Source: Sporisorium sorghi (Eukaryota > Basidiomycota > Ustilaginomycetes > Ustilaginales > Ustilaginaceae). Taken from it: a DNA stretch of 26,971 bases. Shown in pieces: positions 1-8,393 of the stretch. A model generated the notes under the pieces. It worked only from the letters and a program-made list of their open reading frames with translations. It had not been told where the DNA came from and ran no database searches. Location of the stretch: assembly GCA_023212695.1 (NCBI GenBank), contig JALCCG010000220.1, positions 1-26,971 of the forward strand, read 5' to 3'. Each line of letters starts with the position of its first letter. Position 1 is the first letter of the stretch. A program made the translations under genes and the position numbers.

Positions 1-77
<77 letters not shown>
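1..77. repeat. 77-base poly-G run at the left edge
   Basis: The window opens with 77 uninterrupted G residues before the first C at position 78. No other G run of comparable length occurs in the window. A run this long exactly at the edge of a sequence is most easily explained as a sequencing or assembly artefact (for example no-signal base calls read as G), although a true homopolymer cannot be excluded from the sequence alone. Confidence 0.95.
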
Positions 78-588
78 CGTGAGAAGGCCTTGTTCTTTGT
101 TCGGGTCGTGTATTTGTAGACGATCAGCACCTGTTGGTCCGCTGCCTCTCCGTCGCATCGTGCGTCCGGATGACACTGGTCAACTACCCGCATCTTCAAC
201 GCCCCCAAGCGTGGAGCAACTTGAGGCAAAAGACGAGTGTTTGCGGAAGACAGCACAGATCATAAAAGGCAAAGCCGTGTGTGATGAGGGTTTTGACACG
301 ATCGTGCCCACCAACTGCAGATCAAGGTTTGTGCCGTGCAGCGACGGACAAGCCTCTCGCTCGTTGCAACTTCTACCGTGGGGCAAACCTTATTCGTGAC
401 TCGATCTCATTGATTGCTTACAGCGTCTGCATCGCTCCGCGTCGCCCCGGAGTCTTCAACTCCATTTCTCACGGCCTGAGCGTGTTGATGAGAGCGCCAG
501 TCACAAGCACACACGGAAGCTTGTTTCTGCTCGGCATCGCTTGGTGTCGCCAGCGCGACTCAAAGTTTGATTTGCAGTCCGTCACTCA
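78..588. other. 3' flank of DBP6, no gene recognised
   Basis: This 511-base stretch lies between the poly-G run and the DBP6 stop codon, so it is downstream of that minus-strand gene. Open frames exist on both strands but none has a recognisable domain or a convincing start. It probably holds the DBP6 3' untranslated region and terminator, and perhaps the edge of a neighbouring gene. Confidence 0.5.
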
Positions 589-3117
589 CTACGTGCGATA
601 CAGTCTAGCCATCCTGCCCAGCGCCTCCTCGTACGCATCGCGCAGCTTGCGCATCTCGCGCGTCGCAGGATCACCCTCAACAAAGTCCACTACCTCTCCC
701 TCCTTGAGCTTCTTGGGCTTGATCTTGGCGATGGGCGTCTGACGCGCAATCGCGCGCACCATCTTCTTGAAATGCCGCGCCTCCTGCTCCTCCACCAGCG
801 TCCAGGCGTCACCGTGTTTACCCGCACGCGCGGTTCGTCCCACACGGTGCACGTACTTGGCCGGATCGATGGGAGCGTCGTACGAGACCACATGCTCGAC
901 GGACGGCAGATCGATACCGCGCGAAATGAGGTCCGAGCAGACGAGCAGGTCGATGTCGCCGTGTCCAAACGCGGTGAGGATCCGTTGGCGGTCGGAGGGC
1001 TTGAGCTCGGACGAGTAGTTTTTGACAACCAGCGGTCGGTTCCCACGAGCGACGAGCCCCGTTTCGCTTCGGACTTGCTCGAAGATCTCGATGAGCTTGA
1101 CGAGTCTCGCAGCCGAGTCGACGGATTTGGTGAAGCAGAGCGCTTTGCGGATTCGGCCGCTGTTGTTGTCCAAGTCGTCAGGTCGATGCAGAAGGTAGAG
1201 GAGATGGAAGGGTTTATCCGCCGAGGTTGTCACGAGCATGTGTTCACGCAGCGAGTGGGGAAGCGAGAAGCGCTCGTGCTGCTGTCCGTTGGTCCGTCCG
1301 CTGTCCTCGTCTGCTGCCGAGTGACTGTCCTGAACAGTGATGTAGTGCGGGTTGCGCAGACCCAGAGCGGCGATCTTGGCCGGGTTGCGTGTCAGCGTTG
1401 CGGAAAAGAGCAGCTTCTGCACAGACGGGACGGCTTCTTCCTGCAACGTCGACCACGTCGCAGCTCCCAGACCTCCCGAGGACAAGAGCTCGTACGGAGC
1501 TTGAGCGGAAGTCTGTTGCTGAGGATGAGTCGCCGCCTTACCCTCCGTCGCAGCAAGGACACGGCGGAGCCATTCCTGGAACGACTGATTCAGCAGACGA
1601 TCCGCTTCGTCGATGACTAAGAATCGCAAGTGAGCGAGCGTGAATCCAGGCGTCGAATCCAGGTGATCGATGAGTCGACCTGGCGTGGCGATCAAGATGT
1701 CGACCTTGGATTCGAGCTGCACATCCTCTTCGCCTTGTTCGTCTGCATTGCAAGCTCCCACCAGCTGGTTTTGCTCGTGCGCAAAGCTGTGTTGACCAGT
1801 GGCAGTACCAATCCTCAAACCGGATCCTTTGGCGACGAGCTCTAGCGTGCTTCTGACCTGCGAGACCAGGTCACGCGTTGGCAGCACGATCAGAGCGCGC
1901 AGACGGACGATCTGGCGTGTTCGTAGGACTTCGACGATAGGCACGCTGTACGCAAGTGTCTTGCCGCTTCCCGTTGGTGCAGAGACGCAGAGATCGCGTG
2001 GCGGAGCGAAAGGACGGTACATCGACCGACTCTGAGGTTGAGCGAGCAGGCAGGGGATCACCGAGACTTGGACAGCAAACCACTCGCTGACACCGAGCGC
2101 TTCGAGGCGGGAGCGGACCGTGTCGCTCAAAGCGACCTTGCTAAAGTCGTCGTTGGCGCTGCTGCGGGCGGAAAGGGTGAGCGATTCTTCATCGTCGTCC
2201 GAGGATGCGTCTGCTGTGTCTTGGTCGACGAGTGCGCCGCCATCAAGTGCGGAATGCGGAGACGTTTTCGCGGGTTTGCTCGACTTGCTCGACTTGGTCT
2301 GCTGCGGAAGTGGGAGGGAAAGGGTTGGATCTACGACGGTTCGATTGGAAAGACCTTCAGGAAGACCAAGCGAGCTGATGAGGTTCGGATCGACAGCTTT
2401 CTTGACGCCGGCAAGAGGAAAGCGTTCCAGTGCCTTGGCCTCCTTTATTGCATCTTTGGCCTGCTCATCTTCCGCACTTGCTTCTGGTGGCGTCGCTTCT
2501 GAGGATGAGGCTGACTCCGAATCGCCTTGCTCAGAGTCCGAGCTCGATCCTTGATCCGAGTCTGAGTCTTGATCTGAATCGGATTCCGAGGACGAAGCAT
2601 CGGACGCCGCCTCTTGAGATGCATCTGCCTTCTGCGCTGCTTTCTGTTTGGCTGCCTCGCGGCGATGCAAAGCCTCTTCCTGTGGCAGATGCGATACGAT
2701 CGAGTTGTCGGCTATTGCTGATGCAGCGTCGGCGTCGGTCTTTGACTTTTTAGGGGCGGCTCGCAATCTAGCCTTGCGGCGCTCCTTCTTGGCTTTGAGG
2801 TATCGTTGCTTTGCTTTGGTCTTTTCTCTTGGTCCCGTCTGCGCTTTCTTGACGGATTGGCGGAGGAGAGGTGCGGCATTGAGGCGAGACGGGTGGATGT
2901 TGAGGGCGGGTCGAGGTGCGCAAGCGGCTGGCGCTGGGCTGGAATTGACAGGCGCTGACGATGCGGCCGCAATAGGTGTCTCGCTTCCCGGAGCGAGTTT
3001 GCGTTTCTTGAGGATACGCTCGTTGAGGGCGTCGAGCTTGGCCGTGTCGACAGCATCCTCTTTTTGCCCGGACGAGGATGAAGCGCCGAATGCGTCAAAG
3101 CGCTTGACCGAGAACAT
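589..3117 (-). CDS. DBP6: DEAD-box ATP-dependent RNA helicase, Dbp6/DDX51 type
   Basis: Intronless gene of 842 aa. Dbp6 proteins are nucleolar helicases needed early in 60S ribosomal subunit assembly. The helicase core fills the C-terminal part: motif I with GSGKT near residue 382, an atypical Ia reading PTRDL, Ib TPGR, motif II VIDEADR near 502, motif III FSAT near 571, motif V SRGIDLPS, and motif VI HRVGRTARAG near 754. The first 300 or so residues are low complexity: a Lys/Arg-rich patch and a long Ser/Asp/Glu tract, as is common in this subfamily. The start is the first ATG in the leader; it begins MFSVKRFDAFG, resembling the MFxxRFD start of yeast Dbp6. The frame stays open for 55 more codons upstream but without another ATG. 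Divergent from TFB4, with 291 bp between the two starts. The subfamily assignment rests on the N-terminus and motif V, and is slightly less certain than DEAD-box helicase itself. Confidence 0.88.
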   Translation of the reverse strand: MFSVKRFDAFGASSSSGQKEDAVDTAKLDALNERILKKRKLAPGSETPIAAASSAPVNSSPAPAACAPRPALNIHPSRLNAAPLLRQSVKKAQTGPREKTKAKQRYLKAKKERRKARLRAAPKKSKTDADAASAIADNSIVSHLPQEEALHRREAAKQKAAQKADASQEAASDASSSESDSDQDSDSDQGSSSDSEQGDSESASSSEATPPEASAEDEQAKDAIKEAKALERFPLAGVKKAVDPNLISSLGLPEGLSNRTVVDPTLSLPLPQQTKSSKSSKPAKTSPHSALDGGALVDQDTADASSDDDEESLTLSARSSANDDFSKVALSDTVRSRLEALGVSEWFAVQVSVIPCLLAQPQSRSMYRPFAPPRDLCVSAPTGSGKTLAYSVPIVEVLRTRQIVRLRALIVLPTRDLVSQVRSTLELVAKGSGLRIGTATGQHSFAHEQNQLVGACNADEQGEEDVQLESKVDILIATPGRLIDHLDSTPGFTLAHLRFLVIDEADRLLNQSFQEWLRRVLAATEGKAATHPQQQTSAQAPYELLSSGGLGAATWSTLQEEAVPSVQKLLFSATLTRNPAKIAALGLRNPHYITVQDSHSAADEDSGRTNGQQHERFSLPHSLREHMLVTTSADKPFHLLYLLHRPDDLDNNSGRIRKALCFTKSVDSAARLVKLIEIFEQVRSETGLVARGNRPLVVKNYSSELKPSDRQRILTAFGHGDIDLLVCSDLISRGIDLPSVEHVVSYDAPIDPAKYVHRVGRTARAGKHGDAWTLVEEQEARHFKKMVRAIARQTPIAKIKPKKLKEGEVVDFVEGDPATREMRKLRDAYEEALGRMARLYRT

Positions 3118-3408
3118 GTTGAACAACGGTACTTCGAGATCCTCGGCGTGGTGTGAAGAAGAAGCTGTCCAGCTCGGATGGCGGAAGGTCGTCGAGAGGG
3201 TTCCGCTGCGCAGCGGTTGTAGTTTCTGAACCCTTGACAGCTGCGAAAAAAGCGCTCTTCTCGAAAAAAAAATTCTCCACAAGAAGCTCGGAACTCGGGG
3301 TTTCCTGGCAAGCTGTTAGATTCGCTTCTCTCGACTTGTCCACACTCGACGATTCAGCATCCACCTTCCCTTCGTCCTCTCATCGACGCTGTGGACGACG
3401 TTTGCAAC
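3118..3408. promoter_or_regulatory. divergent promoter region DBP6/TFB4
   Basis: This 291-bp gap separates the start codons of two divergent genes, so it must hold both promoters. It contains an A-rich patch at 3264-3272 followed by TTCTCCAC. The 13-mer at 3268-3280 recurs exactly at 7449-7461 upstream of the mS41 gene. No clear TATA element was seen. Confidence 0.6.
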
Positions 3409-4650
3409 ATGCCGGCAGCGACACAAGCCAAGTCGACCACCGAGATCGCCAATGCAGGCTTCTCGCACATCCAGTCGTCCAAGAGCACTGCCGTCCGCAC
3501 CTCGCCCGACTTTCTCGTGCTCGTGCTCGACATCAACCCGCTCGCATGGACCCGTCGATCCGAAGCGCTCGGAAAGGGCAAAGCCAAGCAGGTCTCGAGC
3601 GATATAGCCCTCGACGATGCGCTCTCCGCTATCATGGTTCTGCTGAATGCGCACATGGCCATGCAGCACGAAAACGGCCTGGCCATCTATGCGGCAGCTG
3701 GAACCGGCACCGCGCAGCTCCTCTACTCGACCGCGCCCTTCTCCGCCAAAGCGGCCGGCGCGGCATCCAGCTCGACGGCATCGTCCAGCTCGAAACCCGA
3801 CGCAAACACGTACCAACACTTTAAGCTGGTCGACGACCATCTAGAGCAAGGCATCCGCAACACGTGCAAGTCCATGTTCGACCGTGCCAGACAGGCCCAA
3901 GACGCTGTCGACGCCGCAGCAGACGAAACGATGAAACATGCGACGCTGGCACGCTCGGTGAATGTCGGCATCGTCTCGGCGCTCTCGCAGGCCCTCTGCC
4001 ACCTCAACCGTCTCGGACTCAGCGACGCGACCGACGCTGCCAACGCGGGCAACGGCATTGCAGCCACCGCACAAACCCGAGCAGGCGGCGGCAACTCTGC
4101 TTCCAGCGGTGGGAACGCTGCATCGACCGGCAACCTTGGCACCTTTAAATCGCGCATCATCATCCTCAGCGTCACGCAAGACGCATCGACGCAGTACATT
4201 CCCATGATGAACTGCATCTTTGCCGCACAAAAAAAGGGCATCACCATCGACGTCTGCAAGCTCTTTGGCAGCGACACGGTTTTTCTCCAGCAGGCATCGT
4301 ACCTTACGTCGGGCACCTACTTTCGCCTCGCCGATGAGAGTGGCAGCGACAAGGAGGGAGCCACCGACATGCGATCGAGCCTGGTTCAGACGCTGCTCAC
4401 CACGTACCTGCCTTCGAGGTCGATGCGCGGTGTGATGAACCTACCCACGCTCGAGGAGACTGATTTCAGGGCGGCCTGTTTCTGCCATCGCCGCATCGTC
4501 GATATCGGCTACATTTGCAGCGTCTGCTTGAGTCTGTTCTGCCAGCCGAGGCCTTTTTGCTTGACCTGTCGATCCAAGTTTGCCAAGTCGACGTTGGAGA
4601 GGTACGACAAGGAGCTGCAGTTTACATCGACTGTGGAAGGCAATGCTTGA
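3409..4650 (+). CDS. TFB4: TFIIH core subunit Tfb4/p34
   Basis: Intronless gene of 413 aa. Tfb4 (human GTF2H3/p34) is a structural subunit of the TFIIH core, which acts in RNA polymerase II initiation and nucleotide excision repair. The N-terminal half has the von Willebrand A-like fold seen in this family: a hydrophobic strand followed by LDINPLAW near residues 35-50, and later a second core strand before FAAQKKGITIDVCKL. The C-terminus carries the diagnostic cysteine-rich zinc-binding module at about residues 355-392, with Cys pairs in CFCHRR, ICSVC and FCLTC. Low-complexity Ala/Ser/Gly inserts near residues 115-130 and 215-245 make it longer than the roughly 310-340 residues usual for the family. 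The first ATG is at 3409; the frame extends six codons upstream only from a GTG. Confidence 0.9.
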   Translation: MPAATQAKSTTEIANAGFSHIQSSKSTAVRTSPDFLVLVLDINPLAWTRRSEALGKGKAKQVSSDIALDDALSAIMVLLNAHMAMQHENGLAIYAAAGTGTAQLLYSTAPFSAKAAGAASSSTASSSSKPDANTYQHFKLVDDHLEQGIRNTCKSMFDRARQAQDAVDAAADETMKHATLARSVNVGIVSALSQALCHLNRLGLSDATDAANAGNGIAATAQTRAGGGNSASSGGNAASTGNLGTFKSRIIILSVTQDASTQYIPMMNCIFAAQKKGITIDVCKLFGSDTVFLQQASYLTSGTYFRLADESGSDKEGATDMRSSLVQTLLTTYLPSRSMRGVMNLPTLEETDFRAACFCHRRIVDIGYICSVCLSLFCQPRPFCLTCRSKFAKSTLERYDKELQFTSTVEGNA

Positions 4651-4854
4651 TCCATCTATGCAACTGAAGCTCACTTTCTCGCGCGAATTTGTGCGCAAAA
4701 GCTTATTTGTCGCGTGTCTGTTGCTGTGCTGCTGTGCTGCGCTGAGCGCTGAGCTGCTGAGAAATCAAAACTCCACATTCGACCAACTGCGCACGATCCG
4801 CTCTCTCTCTCTTTCTCTTCCAACCACATCCATCTCCTCCTGCGTAGCTTCATC
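4651..4854 (+). promoter_or_regulatory. TFB4-DSK2 intergenic region with pyrimidine-rich leader
   Basis: This 204-bp tandem gap includes a CTG/GCTG-rich stretch around 4720-4760 and a CT-rich run at about 4801-4820 followed by CA/TC-rich sequence directly before the DSK2 ATG. Pyrimidine-rich leaders of this kind are common upstream of highly expressed fungal genes. No TATA box is obvious. Confidence 0.45.
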
Positions 4855-6042
4855 ATGGCCGACTCGAACGATGCGGCCACGCCGCTCAAGATCAACATCA
4901 AGGGCCCCTCCGATCTCAAGCTCACCATTGACATCACCTCGGATCAGACCGTCCGCCAACTCAAGCAAGCCATCCAAACCCAAAAGCCCGATATCCCCGC
5001 CGACGCACAGAGGCTCATCTACGCCGGCAAGGTGCTCAAGGATGACGAGCCACTCGCCGTCTACAAGGTCAAGGACGGCAGCACCGTGCACATGGTCAAG
5101 TCCGCCGCTCGCTCCGCACCTACCACGGGCAACCCTTCCGTGCCCGGCACCGCTCCCACCTCGAGCGCCTCCTCGACCAACGCCGCCTCGTCGCAGTCGC
5201 AGGGCGTGCCGTCCAACTTTTCCGCCGGTCAGAACTTTACCAACAACCCGCTCTCGGCGTTGAATCGCGCCGACTACGCTGGCCCGCACATGGCGCGTCT
5301 GCTCAACGAGAGCGGCGGCGCGTTCGGCGGCATGGGCCTCAACCCGCGCGATCCCAACATGATGATGGGCTTGATGCAGAACCCCGAAGTGCAGCGCCAG
5401 ATGCGCGACATGATGTCCCGCCCCGAGTTCATCGACCAGATGATCGCCATGAACCCGCAGCTCCAAGGCATGGCCCCGCAGATGCGCGAGATGATGCGCT
5501 CCGAGCAGTTCCGCGAGATGATTACGAATCCAGAGACGATGCAGCGCATGGCGCAGATGTCGCAGCTCATGGAGAGCGCCGGCATGGGCGGTCTCGGTGG
5601 GCTGGGTGGGCTGGGTGGCAATGGCGGCAATGCCGGTGGTCAGTGGCCTCCTCCTGGTGCGTTCGGTCAGACGGGAGGCAACACGAACAACAACAGCGAC
5701 AATACAGGCAACGCTTCGAGCGGACAGACGCCACCGAATCCGTTTGGCGACCCCGCCTTCCTCCAGCAGCTCCTCGGCGGTGGTGGAGCAGGTGGTCTCG
5801 GTGGTCTTGGCGGTCTGGGCGGACTCGGTGGATTCGGTGGAGCAGGCGCAGCAGGCGCAGCAGCATCGCGAGACACGCGCCCGCCCGAAGAGCGCTTCTC
5901 GTCCCAACTCGAACAGATGCAGGCCATGGGCTTCTACGACGGTCAAGCCAACGTCAGGGCGCTCCTCATGGCTGGTGGTAGCGTCGAGGGCGCCATCGGC
6001 ATCCTGCTCGATAACCCCAACCCGCCGCCGCAGGGTAACTGA
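4855..6042 (+). CDS. DSK2: ubiquilin/Dsk2-type ubiquitin shuttle receptor
   Basis: Intronless gene of 395 aa. Dsk2/ubiquilin proteins bind ubiquitinated clients through a C-terminal UBA domain and the proteasome through an N-terminal ubiquitin-like domain. Visible here: a UBL domain at about residues 10-85, including QRLIYAGKVLKDDEPLAVYK; an STI1-type Met/Gln-rich region at about 160-245, with repeats such as MMGLMQNPEVQRQMRDMM; a Gly-rich linker; NPFGDPAFLQQLL in a second short STI1-like element at about 295; a second Gly/Leu-Gly tract; and a UBA domain at about 350-392 with the typical LEQMQAMGFYDGQANVRALL. Length and domain order match the family. The ATG at 4855 has a purine-poor but acceptable context (catcATGG). 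Confidence 0.94.
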   Translation: MADSNDAATPLKINIKGPSDLKLTIDITSDQTVRQLKQAIQTQKPDIPADAQRLIYAGKVLKDDEPLAVYKVKDGSTVHMVKSAARSAPTTGNPSVPGTAPTSSASSTNAASSQSQGVPSNFSAGQNFTNNPLSALNRADYAGPHMARLLNESGGAFGGMGLNPRDPNMMMGLMQNPEVQRQMRDMMSRPEFIDQMIAMNPQLQGMAPQMREMMRSEQFREMITNPETMQRMAQMSQLMESAGMGGLGGLGGLGGNGGNAGGQWPPPGAFGQTGGNTNNNSDNTGNASSGQTPPNPFGDPAFLQQLLGGGGAGGLGGLGGLGGLGGFGGAGAAGAAASRDTRPPEERFSSQLEQMQAMGFYDGQANVRALLMAGGSVEGAIGILLDNPNPPPQGN

Positions 6043-6991
6043 GTGTCGTTCGTCTAGATAGTCGTTCTTGCTGTAATCCCTTGCTCAACATCGTGTCACG
6101 GTGTGTGTTGCTTCATACCAATTGCTTGCTTCTGTCTCGAATGTGATTGTATCGAACAGCTAGAGCGTGTGACTGACAACTCGCTGAGCAGAACGCATGT
6201 CAGATTCGTGAAGGTTGACAGACCAGGCCGTTGAGCTAGCGGGGCCCGAATGGGATGAGGAAAGAGCTCGTCTAGACGGCCATCAGCCGAGGTCACGCGT
6301 GCAGCTCGACGGATACAAACTTAGGAGCGATGAAGACGACGAGAGTCTCCGAGAGAGATTGCGTGTCACGAGATCCGTTGACAGTGCTAGTCAGTTCACA
6401 GCCGGTCGCGATTTCCAGACGACATTCCATTGCAGCTATGCTCGAGACAGTGTATACACGAGCGTCCAACTCAAACGCAAAGAGGAGTAAAGAATGTTCC
6501 AGGTCGTTCAGCCGAGTCGTCCACGAAAAGAACGGGCCGGATAGTTATGACAAGGTTGATGCATCAACGTGAAAACACGAAGAAGGTTCGCTGCTGTTGC
6601 CCAGTTTGTCCCGTCGCAGTTGATGTAGGAAGCATCAAATGGACTCTAATATGGGCGGCTGACAGTGAAAAGGGAGAGAGGGGGAGTTGCGGAAGCGGAA
6701 GCAGGGAGCGGGGAGCGGGGAACAGGGAGGGGAGCTGGAAGACGACTCAGGAGGCCGCCGTGCGCAGACGAACACGCGTTTCAACCGAATCGATAAGTCG
6801 AGAGGATGCGGGCAGGCCCGTGACGCAGCGAAACGAGGTGGCATTGATGAGCGATATTGACCTTGTCCGTGTATTGAAGATGATGGTGGTCGAAGCGCAA
6901 TGTGTCCAGGAAGGTGTGCACTGCAAACTTTTTTTTTTTCGTCTTCTTTGCTTGCCGTCGAAAATGCTGGTTTCTCGTGCGAAAAAAGGGA

Positions 6992-7399
6992 TTAATTTAT
7001 TGCCGACTGTATGCGCAAATGGACAGCAGCGGCGCCGAACACCCCTGAACTCGACTTCGTCGAAGCCAGTGCGCAACGCGTTGCGTAGCGGCGCCCGCAG
7101 GCTCTACGCCTTCGCGCCGCATCCCGTCTGCCACGGCCACTGCCGTACGCACCACAACGGCCACTGCCACCTCGGCTGGCGCCTCTCGTCCCACCGGCGC
7201 CCCCCGGTGACCTCGGACAATGGCTGGTGGCCAGGCCCAAGGAGTACAGCGTGCCCTGGCCGATCGTCATATCGACGTCGCCGCCTTCTCTCTTGCCGCC
7301 TCCTCCCCATGCCCCCTCGCCTGCGCCAGCCAGTCCCCACTCGGAGTCATACACATAGAGGAGAGACAGAGGGCTAGCCGTCAAGTAGAGCGAGCGCAT
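6992..7399 (-). CDS. doubtful small Gly/Arg-rich ORF
   Basis: A minus-strand ATG frame of 135 codons lies inside the otherwise empty gap. Its first 60 or so residues look moderately protein-like (for example DMTIGQGTLYSLGLATS), but the rest becomes Gly/Arg-rich as expected from GC-rich sequence read in any frame. An overlapping minus-strand frame ending near 6997 also looks open. No domain was recognised. It could be a diverged or broken gene, a terminal exon, or chance. It is listed so that the stretch is not overlooked. Confidence 0.12.
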   Translation of the reverse strand: MRSLYLTASPLSLLYVYDSEWGLAGAGEGAWGGGGKREGGDVDMTIGQGTLYSLGLATSHCPRSPGGAGGTRGASRGGSGRCGAYGSGRGRRDAARRRRACGRRYATRCALASTKSSSGVFGAAAVHLRIQSAIN

Positions 7400-7458
7400 G
7401 CTGGGCGAAAAAATGCGAAAATGTCAGATCGCGTTTGTCATATTGAAGAAAAATTCTC

Positions 7459-7464
7459 CACGTG
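7459..7464. promoter_or_regulatory. CACGTG E-box upstream of mS41
   Basis: A perfect CACGTG palindrome directly follows the shared AAAAATTCTCC sequence, about 150 bp before the mS41 start codon. Such a site is a potential target of basic helix-loop-helix factors (Cbf1-type in fungi). It may be functional or chance. Confidence 0.3.
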
Positions 7465-7614
7465 ATCCCGCCAGCCGGCTGTGTGCGACTTCCGAGAACT
7501 TTTTCGAGCGGTGCAGCTCGCACAACTTTCTTCTCACACAATCAACGTAGGCCTTCCACCTTGACTCTCGCTTCGTATCTACGCTGCGCAACCCGCACAT
7601 CATCCCTCATCAAG

Positions 7615-8248
7615 ATGCTGACGAGACTCGCAACGGCCGCTATGGCCTCGGCAAAGGCATCGTGCTCGCGAACATTCACCACCACAGCAGCAGCAGCAGC
7701 GTCGTCGGCGGCGGCGGCGCTCAAACCTATCCCCAAACCTACAGGTAAGCCTCGTCCCCACTGCTACCATCTCTGTCACTTCGATCTCAGACCACTGATC
7801 AGCTCCATCACACTATTCAATCCGATCTTGCTCTTCCCCTGCACAGCCACAATCACGGACGCAGCCACGTTCCTCAGCTCGATCTCCCGCACACGTCGCG
7901 ACCTGGCATCCAACTCGTCGCTCACATCAGCCATTGGCGAGGAGTGGTCCAACATCTTCACCATCCGCTCGGCCCAGCTCAAGGAGGCCGGAGTCGCCAC
8001 CAAAGACCGCAGGTTCTTCCTCTGGGCAAGAGAAAAGTTCCGACAGGGCGCCGACCCAGAGGCGTTTGTCATCGATGCTAAGCCGAAGAAGAAGGTTCGA
8101 GGGTAAGTAGCGACGCATTTTGGGTGCTGTGGTGTCTGTGGAATATAGTGCTGACTTTGTTCTGTTTCTGATGCTTAGGTGGGGCGCGAGGGTACAGACT
8201 GCCGAGCGTATTCGGGTGCGTGGTGTGAGGAGGCCTGGCGAGAAGTGA
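7615..8248 (+). CDS. FYV4: mitochondrial small ribosomal subunit protein mS41 (IGR-domain, Fyv4-like), 3 exons
   Basis: Exons 7615-7744, 7847-8102 and 8179-8248 give 151 aa. The first intron is 102 bp (GTAAGC...CACAG) and the second 76 bp (GTAAGT...CTTAG, CTGAC branch match at 8151-8155). The N-terminus is a typical mitochondrial presequence: Arg, Ser, Thr and Ala-rich, no acidic residue, with an Ala run partly encoded by a CAG repeat. The mature part matches the IGR domain of mS41/Fyv4: FLSSIS near the start, then IGEEWSNIF, LKEAGVATKDRRFFLW and REKFRQG. The motif corresponding to IGR reads ISR here. The third exon restores the basic C-terminus WGARVQTAERIRVRG before the stop. mS41 belongs to the mitoribosomal small subunit of fungi. 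The first intron keeps frame and lacks stops, so an unspliced form would still be translatable. Confidence 0.82.
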
Positions 8249-8393
8249 GCTGCCTTGGGAGGGACGCCACTTTCATCTGTACAATATGCACTAGAAAACT
8301 CGATTCTCAATGCACACGATCACGAAGCTACACATGCATACGCCGCACAGCGTCGGGCGGGTAACGCTTGTTAACTGCTACGCCGCGGACACG

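Larger units (their letters stand above)
6043..7614. other. long intergenic region DSK2-mS41, no confident gene
   Basis: This 1.57-kb stretch is the longest gap in the window. It holds the DSK2 3' flank, a purine-rich segment at about 6665-6750 (GGGAGCGGGG-like), an 11-T run near 6929-6939, a locally GC-rich part at about 7040-7330 and a perfect 14-bp palindrome at 7072-7085. ACGCGT occurs at 6295-6300, 6774-6779 and inside that palindrome. Open frames on both strands look compositional rather than coding. The 150 bp before 7615 are the likely mS41 promoter. Confidence 0.5.

Noticed and set aside
1..77. Poly-G as a telomere
   Set aside because: It is a pure G run without the T/A-containing unit of fungal telomere repeats.
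3118..3282. Extension of DBP6 by 55 codons upstream
   Set aside because: The extended frame begins at TTG, not ATG, and the ATG at 3117 gives the N-terminus resembling other Dbp6 proteins.
3095..3364. 89-codon minus-strand frame covering the DBP6/TFB4 promoter
   Set aside because: It starts at GTG rather than ATG, overlaps the DBP6 start in another frame and has no domain; it is probably chance.
4765..5946. 393-codon open frame on the minus strand opposite DSK2
   Set aside because: It is the antisense shadow of a GC-rich conserved gene; its product is His/Arg/Ala-rich with no domain, whereas the plus-strand frame has UBL, STI1 and UBA.
6430..7377. 315-codon plus-strand frame in the DSK2-mS41 gap
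   Set aside because: It begins from a non-ATG codon and its product changes composition with the local base bias (Arg/His/Pro-rich end) without any domain.
7745..7788. Earlier acceptor (CTCAG at 7784-7788) for mS41 intron 1
   Set aside because: It would give a 44-bp intron, shorter than any other in the window, and shift the frame away from the IGR domain; the acceptor at 7845-7846 keeps it.
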